Under the pieces are notes generated by a model, which saw only the letters and a program-made list of their open reading frames with translations, was not told the DNA's origin and did no database searches. The position numbers and the translations under genes are program-made. A DNA stretch of 64,000 bases from Galbibacter pacificus (lineage in GTDB: Bacteria > Bacteroidota > Bacteroidia > Flavobacteriales > Flavobacteriaceae): positions 372,001 through 436,000 of the forward strand of contig NZ_JAPMUA010000003.1 of assembly GCF_029603155.1 (NCBI RefSeq), in the 5' to 3' direction. How positions within the stretch are numbered: the stretch's first letter is position 1; each line of letters opens with the position of its first letter. Shown one piece after another: positions 1 through 7,669 of this stretch.

Positions 1-162
1 AATAAGAACAATATTTTATACAAATGCGGGTGGTCTCCTTTTGAGGGCACAACGTTCTCGACCAAGGTTACCCACACCTTTGTAAATGGAAATTTAGCTT
101 ACCATAATGGAGAGTTTTCCAAAAAAAGAAACGTAAAACGACTTACTTTTAACAGAGATTAG
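1..162 (+). CDS. pyrC: Dihydroorotase, C-terminal fragment (5' end outside window)
   Basis: Frame 1 is open from base 1 to a TAG at 160-162, giving 53 residues. The peptide holds the segment GWSPFEG, then THTFVNG and YHNGEF, which I recognise as the tail of the cyclic amidohydrolase domain of flavobacterial dihydroorotase (pyrimidine biosynthesis, carbamoyl-aspartate to dihydroorotate). The metal ligands and catalytic residues lie upstream of the window and cannot be checked. It is followed after 5 bases by a DUF4296 lipoprotein gene, a neighbourhood I associate with pyrC in Flavobacteriaceae. An allantoinase or dihydropyrimidinase relative is a less likely alternative. Confidence 0.72.
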   Translation, partial: NKNNILYKCGWSPFEGTTFSTKVTHTFVNGNLAYHNGEFSKKRNVKRLTFNRD

Positions 163-167
163 AGAAC

Positions 168-572
168 ATGAAGAGGGTTATTGTGCTTTTGTTGGTTTTT
201 GTATTGCTTGTTTCCTGCAAGGAGGATGTTGTGGACAAGCCTGAAAACCTGATTTCAAAAAAAACAATGGTGGATATTTATTATGATATTGCCATTTTAA
301 ATGCCGCAAAATCCAGTGCCGTAAACAAACTGGAAGAAAACGACATCGATCCTATTGAATATCTATATAAGAAATATGATATAGACAGCACCCTTTTGGC
401 GCAAAGCAGCGTTTATTATACATCGAACCCTGCCCTACAGTTGGAAATGTTTACAGAAGTTGAAGAGCGGTTGCAAAAATTAAAAGACACAATAGACGGA
501 AAATTGAAAAAGAAGCAGGAAAAAAACGTAAAAAAGCAACAGCCGGTCAAAAAGCCAGGTGCTAAAAAGTAA
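168..572 (+). CDS. DUF4296 domain lipoprotein
   Basis: A 134-residue protein with a short positively charged N-terminus, a hydrophobic stretch (about 4-15) and a lipobox LLVSC with Cys17 as the likely lipidated residue. The body (about 22-105) matches what I know of DUF4296: a helical region with the sequence MVDIYYDIAILNAA followed by a region rich in Tyr, Asp and Leu. The last 25 residues are Lys/Gln-rich (KKKQEKNVKKQQ) and probably disordered. The start lies 5 bases after the dihydroorotase stop, so the two are probably co-transcribed. Its last 11 bases overlap the end of the convergent SDR gene. Function is unknown. Confidence 0.75.
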   Translation: MKRVIVLLLVFVLLVSCKEDVVDKPENLISKKTMVDIYYDIAILNAAKSSAVNKLEENDIDPIEYLYKKYDIDSTLLAQSSVYYTSNPALQLEMFTEVEERLQKLKDTIDGKLKKKQEKNVKKQQPVKKPGAKK

Positions 573-1557
573 GCTTTTTGGCAATTCGCTGTATGGTTGT
601 TTCCAACGGGGTAAATTGTAGGTTAAGTTTTTTCTTTGCTTTATCGTTACTGTATAATGTTTGCGATAGCAGTGCATGTGCAGCATTACGGGTTAATTTG
701 CGCTTTCTCCCGGGAAAAAAGCTCAAAAACCAGTCCAGTCGCCAAAAAAGTGCAAGCTGCCATGGTTTTATTTTTTTATGTGGAGGCTTTTTGTTTAGGG
801 CGAGCGCTATTTTCAACAGGACGTCTTGGTAAGTTGCATTTTCTCCAACAAGGATAAAACGCTCGTTGCAAATAGGAGTATCCATGCCAGATACCAAAGC
901 TTCAACAACATTTTTCACATCTACAAAGCCAGTGCCGCCAGGCGGATAAAAAGAAAGGCCTTTTTGTACTTTTTTAAAAAAACCACTGCTTGGGGCTTCT
1001 TGAAAACCTTCGCCAAACACAACGCCCGGATTTAATATTACAGTAGGCAAGCCTTCTTGTGTGCCGCGCCATGCCTGCATTTCGGCACCGTATTTGGTAA
1101 TGGCGTATACATTATTTTCGGCTTCGGGGTTCCAGTATACATCTTCATCAACGGTTTTATTGTCAATTTTATTCCCCAAAGTTGCAATGGAGCTTAGGTA
1201 GCAAAGCTTATGCACGTTATGGGCTATGCAAAGGTTTACCATATTGGAGGTTCCTTCAATATTGGTTTTCCGTAATAAATGATAATCCTTTGGGTCAAAA
1301 GAAATAAGCCCTGCACAATGATATACTTTTTCAATTCCTATGAAGGCATTTTGCAAAGCGGGAATATCGGTAATATCGGCTTCAACCCATTCTATTTTTT
1401 CAAAACGGCGTATGGCACCTTCCTTGTTAAAAAAGGTTTTAACGGCATCTATTTTTGTCTTATTTCGATAAATTGCACGAATCCCATCTTCCTTTAGGGA
1501 AAGTTCCAAGAGCAAATGGGCTCCTATAAGTCCTGTGCCACCGGTTACTAATATCAT
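562..1557 (-). CDS. NAD(P)-dependent epimerase/dehydratase (extended SDR)
   Basis: The N-terminus MILVTGGTGLIGAHL is the Rossmann-fold glycine motif (GxxGxxG) of extended short-chain dehydrogenases. Further on come the conserved HCAGLISF-like segment, the CYLSSIATLG strand and the catalytic YAITKYGAE (YxxxK), and a substrate region FVDVKNVV. I start at the ATG at 1557 because that places the nucleotide motif at residue 2 onward; an in-frame ATG 15 bases upstream would add MYFSC with no homology support. Length (331 aa) fits NAD-dependent epimerases. Substrate is not visible. A TATTTTAG sequence, close to the -7 consensus, lies four bases upstream of the chosen start. Confidence 0.82.
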   Translation of the reverse strand: MILVTGGTGLIGAHLLLELSLKEDGIRAIYRNKTKIDAVKTFFNKEGAIRRFEKIEWVEADITDIPALQNAFIGIEKVYHCAGLISFDPKDYHLLRKTNIEGTSNMVNLCIAHNVHKLCYLSSIATLGNKIDNKTVDEDVYWNPEAENNVYAITKYGAEMQAWRGTQEGLPTVILNPGVVFGEGFQEAPSSGFFKKVQKGLSFYPPGGTGFVDVKNVVEALVSGMDTPICNERFILVGENATYQDVLLKIALALNKKPPHKKIKPWQLALFWRLDWFLSFFPGRKRKLTRNAAHALLSQTLYSNDKAKKKLNLQFTPLETTIQRIAKKLTF

Positions 1558-1685
1558 ACAGCTAAAATACAATTATCGGCATAAACATGAAGCATGCAAC
1601 TTAAATTATAGAAAACATAGATTATGGAATAATGGATTAATGTCGCTTTAACAGCAAATAACTTTACCACATAACAACATTGTTT

Positions 1686-1693
1686 TATCTTTG
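1686..1693 (+). promoter_or_regulatory. Predicted promoter -7 element for tyrS
   Basis: TATCTTTG is a perfect match to the Bacteroidota -7 consensus TAnnTTTG. It lies 23 bases upstream of the tyrS ATG in an AT-rich gap between divergent genes. A -33 element is not clear-cut; a TTTA-containing stretch lies about 20 bases upstream. Confidence 0.6.
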
Positions 1694-1716
1694 CGCCTGT
1701 TAAAAATAGTATTGAA

Positions 1717-3030
1717 ATGACCGTAAATCTGGTAGAAGAATTAAAATGGAGGGGCATGGTGCACGATATTATGCCCGGAACCGAAGAACAACTCAACAAA
1801 GAAATGACCACTGCGTATATTGGGTTCGACCCAACGTCGGATTCTTTGCATATTGGTAGCTTGGTGCCCATTATTTTATTGTGTCATTTGTACAAAGCCG
1901 GGCACAGGCCCATTGCTTTGATAGGAGGTGCTACCGGTATGATTGGGGACCCTTCGGGCAAGTCGGATGAGCGTAATTTATTGGACGAGGCCACGCTGGC
2001 AAAAAATGTAGCGGGAATTAAAGGAGTGCTTTCCAAATATTTGGATTTTGATTCGAAAGCTGAAAATGCACCTTTGTTGGTCAATAATTACGACTGGATG
2101 AAGGATTTTTCTTTTATTGAATTTGCCAGAGACGTAGGAAAGCGAATTACGGTAAATTATATGATGGCAAAAGATTCGGTTAAAAAACGCTTAAGTTCCG
2201 ATTCGGGCGTGGGCATGTCGTTTACCGAGTTTACATACCAGCTTATTCAAGGATACGATTTTTACCATTTGCATAAAGAATTTGGCTGTATGCTTCAAAT
2301 GGGAGGTAGCGACCAATGGGGGAACATTACCACCGGAACCGAATTGGTAAGGCGCATGAATGCCGGAGAAAATGATGACGAGCCTGCAAGAGCATTTGCA
2401 ATGACATGCCCGTTAATAACAAAAGCAGACGGGTCAAAATTTGGAAAGTCAGAAGGCGGGAACGTTTGGTTGGACGCCGACAAAACATCGCCTTATAAAT
2501 TTTATCAGTTTTGGTTGAACACCTCAGACGGGGATGCCGAAAAATATATTAAGATTTTTACATTTTTAGACAAAGAAACAATCGATGCCCTCATTAAAGA
2601 ACACAACGAAGCGCCGCACATGCGATTGCTCCAAAAACGTTTAGCGGAGGAAGTAACCACGTTTGTACATGCCAAAGAAGAATATGAAAATGCCGTAAAG
2701 GCATCCAATATTCTATTTGGAGGTTCGGCAGAAGATTTGAAGCAGCTAAACGAAAAAACGTTCTTGGATGTTTTTGACGGTGTTCCGCAAGCAGAAATCC
2801 AAAGGGATGAAATAAACGAAGGACTGGATGTAATTGCGGCCTTGGCGGCAAAAACCAATTTTCTTAAATCCAATGGAGAAGCCAGACGGGCACTTAAGGA
2901 AAACTCCATTTCGGTAAATAAAGACAAGGTAAAAGAAGATTACACCATTACCAAAGACGATTTAATAAATGACAAGTTTGTTTTATTGCAGCGCGGGAAG
3001 AAAAATTATTTTATAATTAGGGTGGTTTAA
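1717..3030 (+). CDS. tyrS: Tyrosyl-tRNA synthetase
   Basis: A 437-residue class I aminoacyl-tRNA synthetase that charges tRNA-Tyr. The HIGH-type signature is HIGS at residues 45-48, following the conserved YIGFDPT. The tyrosine-binding QMGGSDQWGNI segment is present, and the KMSKS equivalent is KFGKS at about 241-245, the form typical of the TyrS1 type. The C-terminal 80 residues form an S4 RNA-binding domain (segment SNGEARRALKENSISVN). Length and domain order are normal. It stands alone with its own promoter; a hairpin downstream separates it from the convergent MutS-like gene. Confidence 0.97.
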   Translation: MTVNLVEELKWRGMVHDIMPGTEEQLNKEMTTAYIGFDPTSDSLHIGSLVPIILLCHLYKAGHRPIALIGGATGMIGDPSGKSDERNLLDEATLAKNVAGIKGVLSKYLDFDSKAENAPLLVNNYDWMKDFSFIEFARDVGKRITVNYMMAKDSVKKRLSSDSGVGMSFTEFTYQLIQGYDFYHLHKEFGCMLQMGGSDQWGNITTGTELVRRMNAGENDDEPARAFAMTCPLITKADGSKFGKSEGGNVWLDADKTSPYKFYQFWLNTSDGDAEKYIKIFTFLDKETIDALIKEHNEAPHMRLLQKRLAEEVTTFVHAKEEYENAVKASNILFGGSAEDLKQLNEKTFLDVFDGVPQAEIQRDEINEGLDVIAALAAKTNFLKSNGEARRALKENSISVNKDKVKEDYTITKDDLINDKFVLLQRGKKNYFIIRVV

Positions 3031-3056
3031 CCACTGTTTTTTATAATCGAATCTTC

Positions 3057-3094
3057 AAAATGTCATCCTGAGCATGTTAAAAGGATGACATTTT
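3057..3094. terminator. Hairpin between convergent tyrS and MutS-like gene
   Basis: A perfect 12-bp inverted repeat, AAAATGTCATCC and GGATGACATTTT, with a 14-base loop. Its A- and T-rich ends give a possible bidirectional terminator between two convergent genes. The TGTCATCCTGAGC arm also resembles a short interspersed repeat that I recall from many Bacteroidota genomes, so it may be a repeat doing terminator duty. Confidence 0.6.
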
Positions 3095-3152
3095 GAATTT
3101 TTAGAATTTATCTTTTTATTTACAATTGGCTTATTAAAACCGACATCGAGCT

Positions 3153-4922
3153 TTAAACAATCCCCATATTCTCCAAAAGAAAAGAGGCGTTCATGTTCTC
3201 ACAAATTCCTTCTTTAAAAGTATAATCGAAAGTAAGTGCTTTTCCGTCTATAAAGGCTTCAAAGAAATAGTTGGCTACTTTATCGTTGTTATTGGCAACT
3301 TGGCACAGGCTTAAATCGTGTGTCGCAATAATTCCCGTTGACCTAGAAGCCGATAACTTTTGAATAAACTTTTTGGAGCCAATGGCTTTGTCTTTACTGT
3401 TGGTGCCTTTTAAAATTTCGTCCAGCACCACAAAATAAGTATCGGTTTTAATTTTATCTACAATGAGCTTCAGCCGTTTTAATTCCGCATAAAAATAAGA
3501 TGCATCGTCCGTAAGCGAATCAGCAGTACGCATGCTGGTGATAAGTTTTATAGGAGAATATTCACTGGAAGCTGCACAAACAGGCAAGCCGCAATTGGCC
3601 ATTACAATGTGCAAGGAAACAGTGCGTAAAAAGGTGCTTTTTCCGGCCATGTTAGCACCAGTAATTACAAAAAAATGCTCCCGGATAATCTTAAAATCAT
3701 TATAAACCAACTTTGTTTCTTGAATAAGCGGGTGCCCCATTGCCTTGGCGTTTATTACCGTTTCATTTATATTAATTGCCGGGAATGCATAATGCGGATG
3801 ATTAAAAGTAAAGTTGCCCAAAGAATTGTAGGCATCAAAAAAGGCGATAACCTCAAACCATTTTTCTACTTTATTTTTGTGCTGATGGATCCATTTTTCA
3901 ATCCTGTGTATATTGTATAAGTCCATCAACAAAAAGGCATTTGCCGGGATTGAAATTAATATATTGGCCCGTTGTTCCAATGCATCGAGTGCTTTGGAGA
4001 ATTTTTTTATAAGCAGGGAAGTAGATTTGTGTTGCCCTAAAACAATTTGTTGTTTTTCCTTTAATAAAGTTGAAGAAAAAGTTTCGGATTCTATTTTGGC
4101 AATAAGTTGATGATATTGCTGAAAAGTGTCTTGAGCTTTTGAAGTGTTTTGAGCCAACTGATTTACCTTTTTTACATACGAACCGGAAACCCCCAAGCCC
4201 AAAACAAACCAATACATAATAAGGGAGCTGGGAACAATATTAAAAACGGCCAAGGTAATTATGGCCATCGAGCATGCCGAAAAAGCGTAAGGGAGCCAAA
4301 CAAGGCTTTTTTTAACAATGGGTTGATGCGATTGTAGCCATTTGGCAATCTTTTTTGCCGAAACTTTTACTTTTACGAGTGTTGCAGTTGCGCTGTAATC
4401 TTGGCGCCATTCTACTTTTTTGGCGAGTTCCCGTATTGCTTCTTGTTTTTCGGGAATTCGGTCAACAGCGTTTTCGGCATATAAATTTGCCAATGTTTCT
4501 GTTCCTGCTTTGGTTGCAGTCCTATTACTGTATTGAAAAAAGCTTCCTTTACCAAATAGGTCAATATCATGGCTATAATCATGCGTATAATTAGAGAATT
4601 CTTTTCCGCTTGGAAGAAAGGAGAAATTTTTTTCAAGAACTTTTAATTCGGCCTTGTTGATATGGATACGTTCTCGGATTTTATCCCTTTTGTACTTAAA
4701 AACACTATATTTTGTTACCAAAAAAAGAAATAGGGCAATGGAAACAATTATACAAGGAATCATTATTGATAAGACTCCCCAAAACCAATAAATAAAAAAT
4801 ACAATCAGTAAAAAAGAAAGCAGCCTAAAAAAACTGATTATGACCAGTGATTTTTTGACTGCCGTATATTGTTGATTAAAAAGCTGAAGCTTATTTTTAT
4901 AATATTGAGACGGGTTTTTCAT
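3153..4922 (-). CDS. Membrane-anchored MutS-family ATPase
   Basis: A 589-residue protein ending in a MutS-type ABC ATPase: Walker A GANMAGKST at 422-430, Walker B VVLDE with the acidic pair at 501-502, and IIATHD as the H-loop region. Unlike mismatch-repair MutS (about 850 aa), the DNA mismatch-binding domain I is absent. The N-terminus instead carries two hydrophobic segments (about 25-45 and 50-70), and a further pair lies near 205-245. The middle has helices resembling the MutS lever/clamp. Such MutS-related proteins are widespread in Flavobacteriia and usually named only by the ATPase domain. A membrane role is inferred, and a true mismatch-repair function is doubtful. Confidence 0.85.
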   Translation of the reverse strand: MKNPSQYYKNKLQLFNQQYTAVKKSLVIISFFRLLSFLLIVFFIYWFWGVLSIMIPCIIVSIALFLFLVTKYSVFKYKRDKIRERIHINKAELKVLEKNFSFLPSGKEFSNYTHDYSHDIDLFGKGSFFQYSNRTATKAGTETLANLYAENAVDRIPEKQEAIRELAKKVEWRQDYSATATLVKVKVSAKKIAKWLQSHQPIVKKSLVWLPYAFSACSMAIITLAVFNIVPSSLIMYWFVLGLGVSGSYVKKVNQLAQNTSKAQDTFQQYHQLIAKIESETFSSTLLKEKQQIVLGQHKSTSLLIKKFSKALDALEQRANILISIPANAFLLMDLYNIHRIEKWIHQHKNKVEKWFEVIAFFDAYNSLGNFTFNHPHYAFPAININETVINAKAMGHPLIQETKLVYNDFKIIREHFFVITGANMAGKSTFLRTVSLHIVMANCGLPVCAASSEYSPIKLITSMRTADSLTDDASYFYAELKRLKLIVDKIKTDTYFVVLDEILKGTNSKDKAIGSKKFIQKLSASRSTGIIATHDLSLCQVANNNDKVANYFFEAFIDGKALTFDYTFKEGICENMNASFLLENMGIV

Positions 4923-4977
4923 TTAGCATATTTAGGCATTAAAGCTACTAAATATTCTACATGTAACCGCCATTTAA

Positions 4978-5172
4978 TTATTCTTCTAAACTACGGAGGT
5001 ATTTCTCTTTATAAGCTGCTTTTTGCTTTATTTCTCTTCTTGCTTGAGAAGGTTTGGTATATTGTTGTCTTTCCCGTAACTCCTGAAGCACTTTGGTTTT
5101 TTTATATTTTCTTTTAAACCTTTTAAGCGCCCTTTCAATATTCTCACCTTCTTTGATAACTGTTTTTAACAT
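4978..5172 (-). CDS. rpsU: 30S ribosomal protein S21
   Basis: A 64-residue, strongly basic protein starting MLKTVIKEGENIERALKRF, which is the conserved N-terminus of S21, followed by RRFKRK-like and SQARREIKQKAAYKEK stretches. Length is typical. S21 sits on the 30S platform near the anti-Shine-Dalgarno end of 16S rRNA. Bacteroidota rarely use Shine-Dalgarno pairing, and S21 is part of the pocket that has been linked to masking the anti-SD sequence in this phylum. The gene lies just upstream of the MutS-like gene, with 55 bases between them. Confidence 0.93.
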   Translation of the reverse strand: MLKTVIKEGENIERALKRFKRKYKKTKVLQELRERQQYTKPSQARREIKQKAAYKEKYLRSLEE

Positions 5173-5261
5173 ATATTTATTTATAAGATTATACTATGTA
5201 TAATATAAAAGAATAATCGAGAAAATATGTTAAATAAGGTTAAAAAATTAAATTTTTAAGG

Positions 5262-6512
5262 CTAAAACTTCCTGTCTGGATGAAAAGCATCAATATTCAT
5301 GGATAATTTCTTTCCGTCAATAATTTCAGATACCAATTTTCCTGTTGCCGGACCCAAGCTCCACCCCATCATGGCATGCCCGGTTGCAAAGGTAATGTTC
5401 TTGTATTTTGAAGAACACCCAATATAAGGAAGCCCGTCGGGCGACACGGGGCGTAACCCACTTTGAGCGTTGTTTTTTTCATCGGGAGTAATTTCAATTT
5501 CCGGATAATAAGCTTTGGCGGCACGGGCAATGGCCTCGACACGTTCTTTGCGTATGGTCTTATTGATTCCTGAAAATTCCATGGTTCCAGCAAATCGCGT
5601 AAACCCGTTCATGGGCGTCATGGCGGCTTTGGCTTCCATTAAAATAGCGGGCAGCTCAATGCCAGTAGGTCTGTGCAAATCAATTCGGTATCCCTTTCCT
5701 GCCTGAACGGGGAGCTTCAATCCTAGTTTTTTTGCCAGCCCTTCACTCCATGAACCGGCAGCAATTACCATTTCATCGGCATTGTAAAAAGCCTTATTTG
5801 TTTGTATGATTTTTACTTTATTGCCGTCAATGACCATATTTTCAACAGTTTCGTTTGTTTTAATGGCAACACCATTTTTTTTAAGAAACGCTACCAGTTT
5901 GGGCATGATTTCGGTAGGCGTGCTATGTGCATCGCATTCATAAAAAATGGCACCTTTGGCATCTATGGTTACGTTGGGTTCTAAAACTTTTAAGTCATTT
6001 TTATCTACATGGCGGGCCTCCAATCCTTCTTTTTTGGCTTTTTCGGCAACCGCCATTTCACTTTCACCTGCCTTGTCTGTTTTGTATAACATTAAAAGGC
6101 CTTTGTGCTCCCAATGAAATTGCCCCAAATCTCGAGAGGCTATCAAATCTTTGTACAATGTTCTGCTTAAAACATTAATTTCGCTAATTACCGGAATGGC
6201 TTTAGCTACCTTTTCGGGGGTCGACGATTTATGGAAATACCACGACCATTTAAAAAAGTCGGCATCCCAACGAGGTTTCATATAAAAGGGACTGGAAGAA
6301 TTGAACATCCATTTAATTCCTTTGGCAATCATTCCCGGCGATGCCAAAGGGATAATATGACTTGGTGTAATATACCCGGCATTAACAAAAGAAGCTCCTT
6401 CAGAAATATCCGATTTATCGATAACCGTTACCTGGTGCCCTTCTTTTTGAAGGTAATACGCAGATGAAAGGCCTATAATCCCGCCCCCGATAATAACAAT
6501 ATTTTTTTGCAT
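5262..6512 (-). CDS. FAD-dependent D-amino-acid dehydrogenase, probably cis-4-hydroxy-D-proline dehydrogenase
   Basis: A 416-residue DadA/DAO-family flavoprotein. The N-terminus IVIIGGGIIGLSSAYYL is the FAD-binding Rossmann GxGxxG motif. The C-terminal GLRPVSPDGLPYIG and ATGHAMMGWSLGPATGK are characteristic of the DAO fold. It follows the epimerase gene after two bases, so it is almost certainly translated from the same mRNA. In hydroxyproline catabolism this enzyme oxidises cis-4-hydroxy-D-proline to 1-pyrroline-4-hydroxy-2-carboxylate, and the neighbours supply the other steps. On sequence alone it could be a general D-amino-acid dehydrogenase; the specific role is inferred from the operon. 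Confidence 0.83.
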   Translation of the reverse strand: MQKNIVIIGGGIIGLSSAYYLQKEGHQVTVIDKSDISEGASFVNAGYITPSHIIPLASPGMIAKGIKWMFNSSSPFYMKPRWDADFFKWSWYFHKSSTPEKVAKAIPVISEINVLSRTLYKDLIASRDLGQFHWEHKGLLMLYKTDKAGESEMAVAEKAKKEGLEARHVDKNDLKVLEPNVTIDAKGAIFYECDAHSTPTEIMPKLVAFLKKNGVAIKTNETVENMVIDGNKVKIIQTNKAFYNADEMVIAAGSWSEGLAKKLGLKLPVQAGKGYRIDLHRPTGIELPAILMEAKAAMTPMNGFTRFAGTMEFSGINKTIRKERVEAIARAAKAYYPEIEITPDEKNNAQSGLRPVSPDGLPYIGCSSKYKNITFATGHAMMGWSLGPATGKLVSEIIDGKKLSMNIDAFHPDRKF

Positions 6513-6514
6513 AT

Positions 6515-7522
6515 TTAAATTACTTGAAACCCGTGTGCATACGGATCGTCGTCGTCAATAATAATGTTGTTGTATCCATAAACCCTGGCCCAGCCTTGAA
6601 TGCTTGGCACAATGGCTTTCTTGCCCGCTAAGGTAGTTTCTTTTTCAATGTTACCAATAAATTGCGAACCAATAAAACTCTCGTGTACAAAATCGTCTCC
6701 CGGCTTTAGTAACCCTTTGGTATACCATTGTGCCATTCGTGCCGATGTCCCGGTGCCACACGGCGAACGGTCAATGGCCTTATCGCCATAAAAAACGGCA
6801 TTTCTGGCCGTAGATTTTGGGTTAATGGTGTTTCCGGTCCAAAGCATATGGCTTACCCCGTTTATGGTTGCATCTTCTGGATGCACAAACATTTCCTTGT
6901 ACTTTGTGTTGATTTTTTGGCGGACTTCCTGACTAAAATGAATCAGTTCACTCGCCGAAAAATCATGAACCCCCGAAAAGTTCTTTTGCGGGTCTACAAT
7001 GGCATAAAAATTTCCGCCATAGGCAACATCAAAAACCAGTTCGCCCAAACCACTGCATTCAATGGTCAGTTCCGTAGCTGCCAAATACGACTTCACGTTG
7101 GTCAATTTTACCCAGTCCACTTTTTTTCCGGTTTGCTGGTAGTCAATTTCAATCAAACCGGCGGGAGCTTCCATGCGGATTTTACCGGGAATTTTTGGCG
7201 TTACCAAACCTTCTTCAATGGCAATGGTAATCGTGCCAATGGTTCCGTGCCCGCACATGGGCAAACAACCGCTGGTTTCAATAAAAATAATTCCAAAATC
7301 GTTTTCGGGATTATTCGGGGGGTACAAAATGCTCCCGCTCATCATGTCATGCCCGCGGGGCTCGAACATCAATCCTTTGCGGATCCAGTCGAATTCCTTC
7401 ATAAAATGTTGCCGCTTTTCACTCATGTTCTTGCCTTCCAAATTAGGACCGCCACCGGCAATTACCCGTACCGGATTACCACAGGTATGGGCATCTACAC
7501 AAAAAAAAGTTTTTCTTGCCAT
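6515..7522 (-). CDS. 4-hydroxyproline epimerase (proline racemase family)
   Basis: A proline racemase-fold protein of about 335 residues. Both catalytic cysteines are present: MCGHGTIG in the first half and DRSPCGTGTSA in the second. Keeping the second Cys argues for an epimerase/racemase and against the trans-3-hydroxyproline dehydratase subgroup, which has Thr there. I start at the ATG at 7522 (MARKTFFCVDAHTCG), because the family begins at this point; a longer in-frame ATG at 7573 would add 17 unsupported residues. It converts trans-4-hydroxy-L-proline to cis-4-hydroxy-D-proline, the substrate of the next gene. Proline racemase activity cannot be excluded from sequence. Confidence 0.87.
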   Translation of the reverse strand: MARKTFFCVDAHTCGNPVRVIAGGGPNLEGKNMSEKRQHFMKEFDWIRKGLMFEPRGHDMMSGSILYPPNNPENDFGIIFIETSGCLPMCGHGTIGTITIAIEEGLVTPKIPGKIRMEAPAGLIEIDYQQTGKKVDWVKLTNVKSYLAATELTIECSGLGELVFDVAYGGNFYAIVDPQKNFSGVHDFSASELIHFSQEVRQKINTKYKEMFVHPEDATINGVSHMLWTGNTINPKSTARNAVFYGDKAIDRSPCGTGTSARMAQWYTKGLLKPGDDFVHESFIGSQFIGNIEKETTLAGKKAIVPSIQGWARVYGYNNIIIDDDDPYAHGFQVI

Positions 7523-7584
7523 TAATTTTTTCTTCTCTTTTATGTAAGTAGCATGTATGCTTGCGTATTGCATGTATCGCTGTT

Positions 7585-7660
7585 GCCCGCTTTCACAACT
7601 ACACGCCCCGGCATTTCATGACCGGGGCGGGGTAGATTTGTTCAATCGGGGCTATAAGCC
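7585..7660 (+). repeat. Structured intergenic repeat, copy 1
   Basis: A GC-rich element in an otherwise AT-rich gap. It starts GCCCGCTTTCACAA, continues with a hairpin (CTACACGCCCCG at 7599-7610 against CGGGGCGGGGTAG at 7623-7635), then TTCAATCGGGGCTATAAGCC, where GGCT and AGCC form a second small hairpin. A homologous copy lies on the minus strand at 53701-53774. Hairpin arms are conserved while loops differ. CTAC/GTAG sits at the hairpin foot. It resembles a REP-type element; no transposase gene is in the window. Confidence 0.6.
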
Positions 7661-7669
7661 ATTGTTTGT

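Noticed and set aside
3057..3094. The perfect inverted repeat TGTCATCC as a possible transposon end
   Set aside because: No transposase or target duplication is present, and its position between two convergent genes makes a terminator or interspersed repeat more likely.
6728..7525. A 265-codon open frame on the plus strand opposite the hydroxyproline epimerase
   Set aside because: It is the antisense shadow of a conserved gene with both catalytic motifs intact and has no family signature of its own.
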